Of a stretch of 64,000 bases of DNA, positions 7,393 through 15,594 are shown one piece after another. This DNA comes from Gaiellasilicea sp963784895. GTDB taxonomy: Bacteria; Actinomycetota; Thermoleophilia; Gaiellales; Gaiellaceae. The notes beneath the pieces were generated by a model that was not told the origin of the DNA, made no database searches, and saw only the letters and a program-made list of their open reading frames with translations. Location: assembly GCA_963784895.1 (NCBI GenBank), contig CAWATM010000011.1:62001-126000 (forward strand), given 5' to 3'. Numbering within the stretch: the stretch's first letter is position 1; the number at the start of each line of letters is the position of its first letter. Both the position numbers and the translations under genes were made by a program.

Positions 7393-8838
7393 GTGCTCAC
7401 GCTGGCAAAACCGCAAACCGATCTGCTCGTCTCCCGCAAGCCCTGGCGGCTCAGCCGCGCGCGGCCCCGAACGGCGTCCGGAGCGGTCGCGCTCGCCGGT
7501 GTCCTCGCGGTCACGCTGCCGCTGATCGGGTTCGTCTCGCTGCTGCTGCGGGAGCAGCTCGACCCCCAGCTCCACAACCACCAGGCGCACTTCCTGATCT
7601 TCGGCGCCGTCGGCGGCGTCGCCGTCGCCCTGGGCTACGCCGCCGGCGAGGCCGCCAACCGGCGCGGGGACGCCCGCATCCTGCTGCTGTCGCTGGCGTT
7701 CATGGCGACCGGGGGCTTCATGGGCCTGCACGCGTTCGGCACGGCCGGCGTCCTCTTCTCCGAGAGCCGCGCCGGCTTCCAGATCGCGATCCCGGTCGGG
7801 TTGCTCGTGGCCGCGTTCTTCGCCGTTGGCTCGGCGTTCGTCGACCTGCGGCCCGAGCTCGGGCCGCGGCTGATCCGCCGGCGAGGGCAGCTCCGGGCGG
7901 CGGTGCTGGCCGCCATGGCGGTGTGGTTTCTCTGGACGCTCGCGAACCTGCCGCCGCTGCAAGGGCCGAACAGCGAGGCCGCGACGGGACGGGTGCTCGC
8001 CACGCTGGCGATCCTCGGCACGGTCATGTACGGGGTGAGCGCCGTCCGCTACTGGCGACTCTTCCGGTCCCGCCCGACGCTGCTCTCGACCGCCGTGATC
8101 GCCTGTTTCCTGCTGCTCTCCGAGGCGCTGATCGGCGTCGCCGTCACGGGCGAGCGCAAATGGCATGCGAGCTGGTGGGAGTGGCACGGCCTGATCGTGC
8201 TCGCCTACCTGATCATCGGGTTCGCCGTCCGGCGCGAATGGCGCGACGAGCGCTTCCGGGAGCTCTACCTGCCGACGACGCGCGAGCGCCCGCAGGAGGT
8301 CAGCGTCCTCTTCGGCGACCTCGTGGGCTTCACGAGCTTCGCCGAGCGGTCCTCGGCGGCCGAGGTGGCGGCGATGCTCAATGCGTACTGGGGCGCTGCT
8401 GCGCCGCTGCTCACGCGCCGGTTCGGCGGCGAGGTCGAGAAGTTCATCGGCGACGGGATCGTCGCCACGTTCAACAGCCGGGGTGACCAGCCCGACCACG
8501 CCCTGCGGGCCTCCCAGGCCGCCCTCGCCCTGCAGGGTGCGGTGACGGCGCTCGCCGACGAGCACCCGGGCTGGCCGCGACTGCGGGTCGGGGTGAACAG
8601 CGGCGAGGCTGTGGTCCGGGAGCTCGGAGGAGACGGTCATGTCGCCTACACGCTGCTGGGGGACATGGTCAACACGGGCTCCCGCCTGGAGAGTCTCGCC
8701 CCGCCCGGCGGCGTGCTGATCGGCGCCACGACCCACGCTGAACTGCCCGCCGGCGCCGTGGTCGAGGCGAGGAACGGATTGAGGATGAAGGGCAAGGACG
8801 ACCTCGTCGACGCCTACGTCCTGCTCGCCCTTCCCTGA
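7393..8838 (+). CDS. Membrane class III adenylate/guanylate cyclase
   Basis: 481 aa. About seven membrane helices occupy residues 30-290. The catalytic domain follows from about residue 300: VSVLFGDLVGFTSFAE holds the first metal Asp, and GGEVEKFIGDGIVATF holds the substrate-binding Lys-Phe-Ile-Gly-Asp-Gly. GVNSGEAVVRELGG and YTLLGDMVNTGSRLES carry the second-metal and transition-state elements (Asn and Arg conserved). It should make cAMP from ATP in the cytoplasm in response to a membrane-sensed cue. The GTG start is chosen from the -10 box 6 nt upstream; the nearby ATG at 7389 is in another frame. Confidence 0.88.
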   Translation: MLTLAKPQTDLLVSRKPWRLSRARPRTASGAVALAGVLAVTLPLIGFVSLLLREQLDPQLHNHQAHFLIFGAVGGVAVALGYAAGEAANRRGDARILLLSLAFMATGGFMGLHAFGTAGVLFSESRAGFQIAIPVGLLVAAFFAVGSAFVDLRPELGPRLIRRRGQLRAAVLAAMAVWFLWTLANLPPLQGPNSEAATGRVLATLAILGTVMYGVSAVRYWRLFRSRPTLLSTAVIACFLLLSEALIGVAVTGERKWHASWWEWHGLIVLAYLIIGFAVRREWRDERFRELYLPTTRERPQEVSVLFGDLVGFTSFAERSSAAEVAAMLNAYWGAAAPLLTRRFGGEVEKFIGDGIVATFNSRGDQPDHALRASQAALALQGAVTALADEHPGWPRLRVGVNSGEAVVRELGGDGHVAYTLLGDMVNTGSRLESLAPPGGVLIGATTHAELPAGAVVEARNGLRMKGKDDLVDAYVLLALP

Positions 8839-8843
8839 CGAGC

Positions 8844-8896
8844 GGGAGCGACCCCGAAGACCGCGTCCGGCGGTCGACGTCCTCGAGGTCGCTCCC
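8844..8896. terminator. Nested inverted repeat between convergent genes
   Basis: GGGAGCGACC (8844-8853) pairs perfectly with GGTCGCTCCC (8887-8896). Inside, GACCGC (8859-8864) pairs with GCGGTC (8870-8875). The element lies between the stops of the cyclase (+) and gamma-glutamyltransferase (-), so it probably terminates both transcripts. Confidence 0.6.
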
Positions 8897-8910
8897 CGGC
8901 GTCCGCTCGG

Positions 8911-10683
8911 TCAGGGCGTCGGTGTCTCCACCATCGCGCTGCCGCCGCCGCGGCGGACCGGCTCCGCGGCAGCTACCACCCCGCCGGCTGGGAGGAACTC
9001 GATCCCGGTCGCGGCACCGATCTCGGCCGCCGTGACGAAGCGGTGGCCGCGTGCCTCGAGCGCGGCGGCGACCGGCAAAGCGCGGAACGCCGGCTCTGCC
9101 GCGGTCGTGGCGCCGTTCCGCTGCGACGCGCGCGGGTCGGCGATCGCCTGCGGCAGCGTCATCCCGCCGTCGAGCCGGTCGAGGAGCAGCTGGAGCACCG
9201 TCGTGATGATCATCGACCCGCCTGGCGAGCCGACCGTCAGCAGCGGTCGCCCGCCGTGCGTCACGATCGTCGGCGCCATCGAGCTGCGCGGCCTCTTGCC
9301 GCCCGCGACGCTGTTCGGATGGTGCAGAAGCGCGTAGTCGAAGTCGGTCAGCTCGTTGTTGAGCAGGAATCCCCAGCCCGGGACGACGAGCCCGGCGCCG
9401 CCGGTCGACTCGATTGTGAACGTATAGGAGACCACGTTCCCCCAGCGGTCGGAGACGCTGAGGTGCGTCGTCGAGAGCCCTTCATGGTCGGCGGACGCGC
9501 CCGCGAGCAGCAGGGCGAGGGCGCCGTCGAACGGCCAGGGGTCGCCCGGCAGGACCGCGCCCGGCGCGGCGATCTCCTTGATCAGCGCCCGCCGCGTCGC
9601 CGCGAACGCGTCCGAGAGGAGCCCGCGCAGTGGGACGTCGACGTAGTCCTCGTCGCCGAGGTACGCGCCCCGGTCGGCGAACGAGTAGCGCGACGCCTCG
9701 AGGAACAGGTGTAGCTGGCGCTCGCGCGTCTCCGTCGCGAGCGGGTAGCCCTCGAGGATGTTGAGCGCCTCGCCGACGGTCGAGCCGCCGCTCGACGGCG
9801 GCCCCATCCCGTAGACGTCGAGGCCGCGGTACGAGACGAGCGTCGGCGCCCGCTCCGGTGCCTCGTACGTGCGCAAGTCGTGCCTCGTCATCAGCCCGGG
9901 TCGCCAGACGTTGTTCGCCGTCGGTGAGACCGGCGGGCGCTGCACCGTCTCGACGAGCGCGTCGGCGATCGCGCCGCGATAGAAGCCCTTGGCGCCGAGG
10001 TGCGCGATCCGCTCGTACGCGCGTGCGAGATCGGGGTTGCGGAAGACCGTGCCGACGTCCTTCGGCGTCCCGTCGGCGTCGAGGAAGAGCGCGGCGGACG
10101 CCGGGATGTCGTCGAAGAAGTCCACGTTCCCTTGGGTCTGCGAGAAGAAGGTCGCGTCGATGACGAACCCGTCCCGGGCGATCCGGATCGCGGGCGCGAG
10201 CGCCTCCGCGAGCGAGATCGTTCCGTAGCGGTGGAGCGCGTCGGCCCAGCCGGCGACCGTACCCGGCACGCCGACGGAGAGCCCGCTGTAGCGGGCGGGC
10301 GTGAACGGCAGCGGCGCGCCATTCTCCCAGAACGAGTCGACCCGCATGTGAGCCGGTGCCGTCTCGCGGTGGTCGATCGAGGTGACGGCGCCGCCTGCCG
10401 TCCGCAGCAGCAGGAAGCCGCCGCCGCCGATGCCGGCGGAGAACGGCTCGGTGACGCCGAGCACGGCCGCTGCCGTGACGGCGGCGTCGACGGCGTTGCC
10501 GCCGTGGCGAAGCGTGTCGATCGCCGCCTGGGTCGCGAGCGTCTCGACGGTCGCGGCGGCGCCGCCCGTGCCGGTTGCCGTCGGCGGGCCGGTGGGCGCG
10601 GTCGCAGCCGTCGCCGTTCCGGCGAAGGCGGCGAGGATGAGAACAGAAGCCGCAGTGACGAGCGAGCAGAGCCGGACGTGCAT
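8911..10683 (-). CDS. ggt: Gamma-glutamyltransferase, secreted
   Basis: 590 aa. It hydrolyses or transfers gamma-glutamyl groups, for example from glutathione, outside the membrane. The start at 10683 is preferred over 10704 because GAGGAGG lies a few nt upstream. It gives a signal peptide (VRLCSLVTAASVLILAAFAG with an Ala-rich cleavage region). The autocatalytic Thr starts the small subunit in LSTTHLSVSDRWGNVVS. The large-subunit Arg is in SIDHRETAPAHM, and the Gly-Gly loop is SPGGSMIITTV. Length and domains are complete. Confidence 0.92.
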   Translation of the reverse strand: MHVRLCSLVTAASVLILAAFAGTATAATAPTGPPTATGTGGAAATVETLATQAAIDTLRHGGNAVDAAVTAAAVLGVTEPFSAGIGGGGFLLLRTAGGAVTSIDHRETAPAHMRVDSFWENGAPLPFTPARYSGLSVGVPGTVAGWADALHRYGTISLAEALAPAIRIARDGFVIDATFFSQTQGNVDFFDDIPASAALFLDADGTPKDVGTVFRNPDLARAYERIAHLGAKGFYRGAIADALVETVQRPPVSPTANNVWRPGLMTRHDLRTYEAPERAPTLVSYRGLDVYGMGPPSSGGSTVGEALNILEGYPLATETRERQLHLFLEASRYSFADRGAYLGDEDYVDVPLRGLLSDAFAATRRALIKEIAAPGAVLPGDPWPFDGALALLLAGASADHEGLSTTHLSVSDRWGNVVSYTFTIESTGGAGLVVPGWGFLLNNELTDFDYALLHHPNSVAGGKRPRSSMAPTIVTHGGRPLLTVGSPGGSMIITTVLQLLLDRLDGGMTLPQAIADPRASQRNGATTAAEPAFRALPVAAALEARGHRFVTAAEIGAATGIEFLPAGGVVAAAEPVRRGGGSAMVETPTP

Positions 10684-10716
10684 GGTCGCCTCCTCGGTGG
10701 GCATGTCTGTGCTGTG

Positions 10717-10722
10717 ACCCTA
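10717..10722 (-). promoter_or_regulatory. -10 box of the gamma-glutamyltransferase gene
   Basis: TAGGGT lies 33 nt before the chosen ATG at 10683. With the good Shine-Dalgarno, this would be a leadered mRNA. Confidence 0.35.
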
Positions 10723-10736
10723 CCCGGCGATCGCCT

Positions 10737-11144
10737 CTACAACTCGCGGAACGAGATCGGCTGTGCTCCCTCCCAGAGCGTCAGCCGGCCGAGCTCTTTC
10801 AGCTGCTCCTGCCCCTCGACGAGGGTGGCGAAGTGGTTCGCCCACAGGTGTCCGGCCTTGCTCGCGAACGAGCAGTAGCCGTACGGGAAGAGCAGCTCCG
10901 TCTCGCTCTCGCCGCCCGGGTAGAGCGCGAGCTCCCCCGGGTGCGGGTAGCTGGTCGCGTTCTCGGGGCCGATCCCGAGGTCGCGGTCGCCCCAGGGGAT
11001 CCAGTTCGACTCGCCGCTCCAGCGGCAGTGGATGATCCGGTCGTCGAGCGGCAGGATCCCCTTGAACGCTGCCACGGTCTGCGGAGCGAGCTCGTCCTCC
11101 CAGCGGGCGACGAAGCGCATCCCGGCGGCAATGATCTCGAGCAC
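10737..11144 (-). CDS. DUF3830 family protein (cyclophilin-like fold)
   Basis: 135 aa. The conserved blocks WIPWGDRD, ENATSYPHPGELALYPGG, LLFPYGYCSFASKAG and LWANHFATL match my memory of DUF3830, a family of unknown function often near amidohydrolases and transporters for nitrogen compounds. It has no signal peptide. The GTG start has a TAAGTT box 6 nt upstream, so it can be transcribed independently of PuuD, whose stop is 9 bp upstream. A role in purine or ureide use is suggested only by the neighbours. Confidence 0.7.
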   Translation of the reverse strand: MLEIIAAGMRFVARWEDELAPQTVAAFKGILPLDDRIIHCRWSGESNWIPWGDRDLGIGPENATSYPHPGELALYPGGESETELLFPYGYCSFASKAGHLWANHFATLVEGQEQLKELGRLTLWEGAQPISFREL

Positions 11145-11150
11145 GTGCGG

Positions 11151-11156
11151 AACTTA
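11151..11156 (-). promoter_or_regulatory. -10 box of the DUF3830 gene
   Basis: TAAGTT lies 6 nt before the GTG at 11144 and overlaps the PuuD stop region. Confidence 0.45.
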
Positions 11157-12296
11157 CCCGTGGGCGGCGGCCCAGGCGACGAGCTGCGTCCGCTCCGCCT
11201 CCGTCATGTCCGTCGCATTCCCGGGCGGCATCGCCCGCGAGGAGACCATTCGCTCGATCGCGGCCGCGTGCTGCGTCAGCTGCTCGAGCGTCTCGAGCCG
11301 CACGCCGAGGGGCGCGCCGGCGCCCGAGTGGCAGCTCTGGCAGCGCTCCGAGACGATGTCCAGCGCAACTGCGTCAGCCGGGGCCGCGGCGGGCGCGGAG
11401 TCCTCCGGCGCGAGCACGAAGGCGAGAGCAACGGCGCCCACTCCCGCCGCGGCGAGAATCCACCACGCCCGCCGCCCGGTGTGCCAGAGGTTGAAGAAGT
11501 GCCGGATCGCCGCCACGACCGCGAAGATCGCAAGCAGGACGAGCCACGCGTGGTCGCTGCCGAACGCGAGCGGGAAGTGGCCCGCGAGCATCGTGAAGAC
11601 GACGGGCAGCGTCAGGTAGTTGTTGTGCACGGAGCGCTGTTTCGCGCGCAGTCCGAGCAGCGGGTTCGGCTCGCGGCCCTCCTGCTTCGCTCGGACGAGC
11701 TCCCAGTGCGCCGGGATGATGACGAAGAAGACGTTCGCGGCCATGATCGTTCCCAGCATCGCGCCGACCTGGAGAAACGACGCGCGCGCCGCGAAGAGCT
11801 CGCCGGCGGCGAACGCCGAGGCGGCGACGAGCGCCCCGATGGCGACCGCGACGAGCCGGTCCTCGATCAGCACGCGGCAGGCGAGGTCGTAGATCAGCCA
11901 GGCGAGCGCGAGCCCGGCGGCCGACAGCCCGGCGGCCTGCCAGGCGGTCAGGTCGGCGACGTCCGGGTCGACGAGCCGCGTGTCGGCGTCGAGCCAATAG
12001 AGGACGACGAGGAGTGCGAAGCCCGAGAGCCACGTCGTGTACGCCTCCCACTTGAACCAGTGCAGGCGCTCGGGCAGGTGCGGCGGCGCAGACCTGTACT
12101 TCTGGGAGTGGTAGAAGCCGCCACCGTGCACGCCCCAGTACTCGCCGGAGACGCCCTCTTTCGGCTCCTGCGGGGGCGCCAGCCCGAGGTCGAGCCGGAT
12201 GAAGTAGAAGGACGCCCCGATCCAGGCGATCCCGGCGACGACGTGCAGCAGGCGCAGGACGAGGTCGGCGAGGTCTCTCAGGTAGTCCGCGTCCAT
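11154..12296 (-). CDS. puuD: Membrane-bound cytochrome-c urate oxidase (PuuD)
   Basis: 380 aa. It oxidises urate to 5-hydroxyisourate and passes electrons to a cytochrome c rather than to O2. The N-terminal helices include VLRLLHVVAGIAWIGASFYF, the conserved start of the family. GEYWGVHGGGFYHSQKY and PPHLPERLHWFKWEAYTTWL are family blocks. About eight membrane helices are followed by a fused c-type haem domain, SERCQSCHSG near residue 320, with the likely axial Met in SSRAMPPGNATDM. It overlaps the OHCU decarboxylase by 19 bp and replaces a soluble uricase, which is not seen here. Confidence 0.92.
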   Translation of the reverse strand: MDADYLRDLADLVLRLLHVVAGIAWIGASFYFIRLDLGLAPPQEPKEGVSGEYWGVHGGGFYHSQKYRSAPPHLPERLHWFKWEAYTTWLSGFALLVVLYWLDADTRLVDPDVADLTAWQAAGLSAAGLALAWLIYDLACRVLIEDRLVAVAIGALVAASAFAAGELFAARASFLQVGAMLGTIMAANVFFVIIPAHWELVRAKQEGREPNPLLGLRAKQRSVHNNYLTLPVVFTMLAGHFPLAFGSDHAWLVLLAIFAVVAAIRHFFNLWHTGRRAWWILAAAGVGAVALAFVLAPEDSAPAAAPADAVALDIVSERCQSCHSGAGAPLGVRLETLEQLTQHAAAIERMVSSRAMPPGNATDMTEAERTQLVAWAAAHG

Positions 12297-12697
12297 CGAT
12301 CCCTCGCGATCTCGCAGAGTGCCCGCAGGCCCGTCTCGAGCTCCTCGGCCCGCGTCCGCTCGAGGCGCTCGCGCAGGACCGGCAGCAGCTCCGCTCGCGT
12401 GCGCCCGTCGACGAAGACCACGAACTCGAAGCCGAAGCGGCGCTCGTACTCGTCGTTCAGGCGCGCCAGCTCCTCGAGCACCTCGGGCTCGGCGCCGCGC
12501 TGCTCCTCCGACGGCTCGCCGATGCGCGGATGCGTCGCGAGCGCCGCCACCTGATCTGCCTGGGGCAGCGCGAGCGCCACCTCCTCGGCCGCCGTGAGCG
12601 GATCGGGCCGCGCGGCCAGCTCGTCGACGAGCCGGGTGCGCCCGGAGAAGAGCGGCGTCAGCTCCTCGGCGTTCAGCTGCCGCGGTAGCTCACGCAC
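12278..12697 (-). CDS. 2-oxo-4-hydroxy-4-carboxy-5-ureidoimidazoline (OHCU) decarboxylase
   Basis: 139 aa, slightly short. It converts OHCU to S-allantoin. Family motifs are THPRIGEPSEEQ (catalytic His, then the Ser-x-x-Glu-Gln segment) and RRFGFEFVVFVDGRT. The GTG start (VRELPRQLNAEEL) lies inside the 3' end of the hydroxyisourate hydrolase gene, a 25-bp overlap. The same frame is open far upstream, but only as a shadow of the deaminase gene. It overlaps puuD downstream. The three successive enzymes from urate to allantoin are thus in one overlapping unit. Confidence 0.88.
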   Translation of the reverse strand: MRELPRQLNAEELTPLFSGRTRLVDELAARPDPLTAAEEVALALPQADQVAALATHPRIGEPSEEQRGAEPEVLEELARLNDEYERRFGFEFVVFVDGRTRAELLPVLRERLERTRAEELETGLRALCEIARDRWTRTT

Positions 12698-12960
12698 GAA
12701 TAGGGAGAGATCAGCAGCGGGACGTGGTAGTGGCCCTGGTCGAGCTCGACCTCCAATTCGACGCGCTTGAAGAAGGGCGAGGGCGGGTGGAAGACGAGCC
12801 GGTAGGTGCCGGGATCGAGGTCGTCGGAAAGGCGCGCGCGTCCGTCCGCGTCCGTCCGTGTTTCCGCCATGAACATGTCGCCGCGGTAGAGGACGATCAG
12901 GACGCCGTCCGCCGGCTTGCCGGCACCGGTGTCGAGCACGTGGGTCGACAGCGAGGTCAC
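12673..12960 (-). CDS. 5-Hydroxyisourate hydrolase (transthyretin-like)
   Basis: 95 aa, shorter than the usual ~110 but with every signature. It opens the ring of 5-hydroxyisourate to OHCU. It begins MTSLSTHVLDTGAGKPA (catalytic His), carries the conserved Arg in RTDADGRARL, and the His of ELDQGHYHVPLLISPY. It ends exactly in YRGS, the hallmark C-terminus. The GTG start has a TAGGTT box 6 nt upstream, so it has its own leaderless promoter 27 bp after the deaminase. Confidence 0.93.
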   Translation of the reverse strand: MTSLSTHVLDTGAGKPADGVLIVLYRGDMFMAETRTDADGRARLSDDLDPGTYRLVFHPPSPFFKRVELEVELDQGHYHVPLLISPYSCVSYRGS

Positions 12961-12966
12961 CGGGCG

Positions 12967-12972
12967 AACCTA
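12967..12972 (-). promoter_or_regulatory. -10 box of the hydroxyisourate hydrolase gene
   Basis: TAGGTT lies 6 nt before the GTG at 12960, within the gap after the deaminase gene. Confidence 0.45.
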
Positions 12973-12987
12973 CTACGCTGACACTCG

Positions 12988-14322
12988 CTACGCCGTGAAT
13001 CTGCTCGCCTGGACCCGGTGCGCGCGCGCGATCTCGGCCTCGTCCGCCCGGACGAGCGCTCCGCCCTGGACGACGAGCTCGCCGCCGACGTAGAGCCTGT
13101 CGACGCGGTGCGCTCCGGCGAAGACGAGCCCAGCGACCGGATCGGCTGCCCCCGCGAGCTCGAGCCCGTCGATCGGCCAGACCGCGAGATCCGCGCACAG
13201 ACCCGACGCGATCGCGCCGATGTCGTCGCGGCGCAGCACCTCGGCGCCGCCTCGCGTGCCGAGCCTGATCGCCTCGCGCGCCGTCATTGCCGTCGGCCCG
13301 CCGCGACCGCGGGCGACGAGGAGTGCCTGCCTGACGTCGTTGAAGAGATGGCTGCGCTCGTTCGAGGCGGAGCCGTCGACACCGAGCCCGACGCGCACCC
13401 CGGCCTCCGTCATCGCGTGAACTGGCGCAACGCCGGCGCCGAGTCGGAGGTTCGAGGTGGGGCAGTGGGCGACGCCGGTGCCGGTCTCGGCGAAGCGTGC
13501 GATCTCGGGCGGGGAGAGGTGGACGCAATGCGCGCACCAGACGTCGCCGTCGAGCCAGCTGAGCGAATCCAGGTACTCGACCGGCGTGCAGCCGTAGAGC
13601 TCCTGGCAGTACGCCTCCTCCTCGACCGTCTCCGCCAGATGTGTGTGCAGATTGAGTCCCAGCCGCCTGGCGAGGTCGGCCGACTCGGTCATCAGCCGGC
13701 CGGTGACGGAGAACGGCGAGCACGGTGCGACCGCGATCTGGACGCGTGCGCCGGGCCCGGTCTCGTGCAGCTCGCCGGCGAGCCGCTCCGTGTCGGCCAG
13801 CACCGCGTCGACGTCCTCGACGAGCTCGTCGGGCGGCAGGCCGCCGTCGGAGACGCCGAGGTCCATCGAGCCGCGCGAGGCAACAAGACGGCAGCCGAGC
13901 TCGCGGGCGGCCTGCACCTCGGCTTCGACGAGCCCCGTGCGGCCGCGCGGGAAGACGTAGTGGTGGTCGAAGACGGTCGTACAGCCCGAGAGCATCAGCT
14001 CGGCGATCCCGGTGCGCGCCGCCGCGTATTCGGCCTCCGCGTCGATCCGGGCCCAGGTCGGGTAGAGCTCGACAAGCCATTCGAAGAGGGTTGCCTGCTG
14101 CGCCCGGGCGCGCGTCAGCGTCTGGTACAGGTGGTGGTGCGTGTTGACGAGGCCCGGCGTCACGAGCGCGCCGCCGAGACCGATGCGCTCGTCAGCGTCC
14201 GGCTCCCCGTCGGCGCCGACGGCCGCCACGACTCCGTCCTCGACGAGGATCCAGCCGTCCGGGTGCTCCGTCCCTGCGTCGTCCATCGTCAGCACATGTG
14301 CGTCGGCGAGCAGGGACTTCAT
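12988..14322 (-). CDS. 8-oxoguanine deaminase-type amidohydrolase
   Basis: 444 aa. This metal-dependent amidohydrolase deaminates a purine base: 8-oxoguanine to urate in the best-known close relatives, with guanine or s-triazines in others. Metal ligands are NTHHHLYQT, HTHLAETVEEE, CAHCVHLSP and the Asp of VGLGVDGSASNE. The segment LTRARAQQATLFEWLVELYP is typical of the 8-oxoguanine deaminase/hydroxyatrazine group. The ATG at 14322 (MKSLLADAHVLTMDDAG) is chosen because it starts the beta-sandwich domain and has a -10 box 8 nt upstream. Product urate would feed PuuD. Confidence 0.85.
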   Translation of the reverse strand: MKSLLADAHVLTMDDAGTEHPDGWILVEDGVVAAVGADGEPDADERIGLGGALVTPGLVNTHHHLYQTLTRARAQQATLFEWLVELYPTWARIDAEAEYAAARTGIAELMLSGCTTVFDHHYVFPRGRTGLVEAEVQAARELGCRLVASRGSMDLGVSDGGLPPDELVEDVDAVLADTERLAGELHETGPGARVQIAVAPCSPFSVTGRLMTESADLARRLGLNLHTHLAETVEEEAYCQELYGCTPVEYLDSLSWLDGDVWCAHCVHLSPPEIARFAETGTGVAHCPTSNLRLGAGVAPVHAMTEAGVRVGLGVDGSASNERSHLFNDVRQALLVARGRGGPTAMTAREAIRLGTRGGAEVLRRDDIGAIASGLCADLAVWPIDGLELAGAADPVAGLVFAGAHRVDRLYVGGELVVQGGALVRADEAEIARAHRVQASRFTA

Positions 14323-14330
14323 GCCCGGGT

Positions 14331-14336
14331 ACCGTA
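14331..14336 (-). promoter_or_regulatory. -10 box of the deaminase gene
   Basis: TACGGT lies 8 nt before the ATG at 14322. It shares two base pairs with the opposing box of the xanthine dehydrogenase operon. Confidence 0.5.
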
Positions 14337-14340
14337 TCGT
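14335..14340 (+). promoter_or_regulatory. -10 box of the xanthine dehydrogenase operon
   Basis: TATCGT lies 7 nt before the GTG at 14348. The divergent box on the other strand overlaps it, inside an intergenic space of only 25 bp. Confidence 0.5.
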
Positions 14341-14347
14341 TGGCGGC

Positions 14348-15139
14348 GTGGAAGTGATCACGCCCCGCAGCCTCGACGAGGCTCTGCGCGTCAAGTCGGA
14401 GCGCCCGGACGCGCGCCCGATCGCGGGCGGTACCGACCTGCTCGTCGAGCTCAACTTCGACCGGACGCGGCCGGAGACCATCCTCAACCTGGCCGAGGTT
14501 TCGGAGCTGAAGGGCTGGTCGCGGGACAACGGCACGCTCCGCTTGGCGGCCGGGCTGACCTACACGCAGGCGATGCAGCCGGACCTCGCCGAGCTTCTCC
14601 CTGCGCTCGCCGAGGCGTCGCGGACGGTCGGCTCGCCGCAGATCCGCAACCGCGGCACGATCGGCGGCAACCTCGGCACCGCCTCGCCGGCGGGCGACGC
14701 GCATCCGCCGCTCCTCGTCGAGGACGCGACCGTCGAGCTCGGGAGCACCCGCGGCGTCCGCCTGGTGCGGCTGACCGAGTTCTTCCTCGGCCCAAAGCGG
14801 AACGCGCTCGCCGAGGACGAGCTCGTCCTCGCGGTCCGGATCGACCCGAGCCGGCAGCCGCAGACGTTCATGAAGGTCGGGCCGCGGAACGCGATGGTGA
14901 TCGCCGTCTGCTCGCTCGCGGTCGGGGTCGACCGTGAGCGCGGCGAGCTGCGCGCGGCGTACGGCTCGGCGGGACCCGTGCCCGCGCTCGTGACCGCCCC
15001 GCTCGACGCCCGCGCCGACTTCCCCGCGCTGGTCGCGGACGCCTCGAGCCCGATCGACGACGTCCGCGGCACCGCTGTCTACCGTCGCCACGCACTCAAG
15101 GTGCTGACCAAGCGCGCTCTCGATCGAGTGCTGGCATGA
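14348..15139 (+). CDS. Xanthine dehydrogenase FAD-binding subunit
   Basis: 263 aa, medium-subunit size. The FAD-binding segments are ARPIAGGTDLLVELNF near the N-terminus and GSPQIRNRGTIGGNLGTASPAGD around residue 100. The C-terminal third is the CO-dehydrogenase flavoprotein C-domain, ending YRRHALKVLTKRALDRVL. It carries electrons from the Mo centre via 2Fe-2S clusters to FAD. It begins at GTG (VEVITPRSLDEALRV) and overlaps the next gene by 4 bp (ATGA). Operon order is FAD, FeS, Mo. Confidence 0.92.
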   Translation: MEVITPRSLDEALRVKSERPDARPIAGGTDLLVELNFDRTRPETILNLAEVSELKGWSRDNGTLRLAAGLTYTQAMQPDLAELLPALAEASRTVGSPQIRNRGTIGGNLGTASPAGDAHPPLLVEDATVELGSTRGVRLVRLTEFFLGPKRNALAEDELVLAVRIDPSRQPQTFMKVGPRNAMVIAVCSLAVGVDRERGELRAAYGSAGPVPALVTAPLDARADFPALVADASSPIDDVRGTAVYRRHALKVLTKRALDRVLA

Positions 15140-15594
15140 AGATTCGGCTGAGCGTCAACGGCGAGGCTCGCGAGGCGGACGTGTGGGCCGGCGAGAGCCT
15201 GCTGACGACGCTGCGCGATACGCTCGAGCTCCCCGGATCGAAGAACGCGTGCGAGCAGGGCGAATGCGGCTCCTGCTCCGTCCTCCTCGACGGCGACCTC
15301 GTTTGCGCCTGCCTGGTGCTCGCGGCCCAGGCGGACGGGCATCACGTGACAACGGTCGAGGGGTTGCGCGCAGAGGATGGGCTCCACCGCGTCCAGCAGG
15401 CGTTCGTCGAGGCGGGCGCCGTCCAGTGCGGCTTCTGCACCCCCGGCCTCGTCGTCGCGACTGCGGCGTTGCTCGAGCGAGTGCCGAGCCCGAGCGACGA
15501 CGTCATCCGCGAAGAGCTCTCCGGCAATCTCTGCCGCTGCACGGGTTACGCGAAGATCTTCGACGCCGTCCGGCTGGCGGCCGCGCGGGCATGA
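15136..15594 (+). CDS. Xanthine dehydrogenase 2Fe-2S subunit
   Basis: 152 aa, normal length. The plant-ferredoxin-type cluster ligands are CEQGECGSC plus the following Cys (LVCACLVLA). The second cluster uses CGFCTPGLV and NLCRCTGY. It bridges the Mo and FAD subunits. Both its ends overlap neighbours by 4 bp (ATGA), so the three subunits are probably made in a fixed ratio by coupled translation. Confidence 0.95.
   Translation: MKIRLSVNGEAREADVWAGESLLTTLRDTLELPGSKNACEQGECGSCSVLLDGDLVCACLVLAAQADGHHVTTVEGLRAEDGLHRVQQAFVEAGAVQCGFCTPGLVVATAALLERVPSPSDDVIREELSGNLCRCTGYAKIFDAVRLAAARA

Noticed and set aside
12278..14080. A 600-aa fusion ending in OHCU decarboxylase
   Set aside because: The N-terminal 460 residues are an Arg-rich shadow of the deaminase and hydroxyisourate hydrolase genes.
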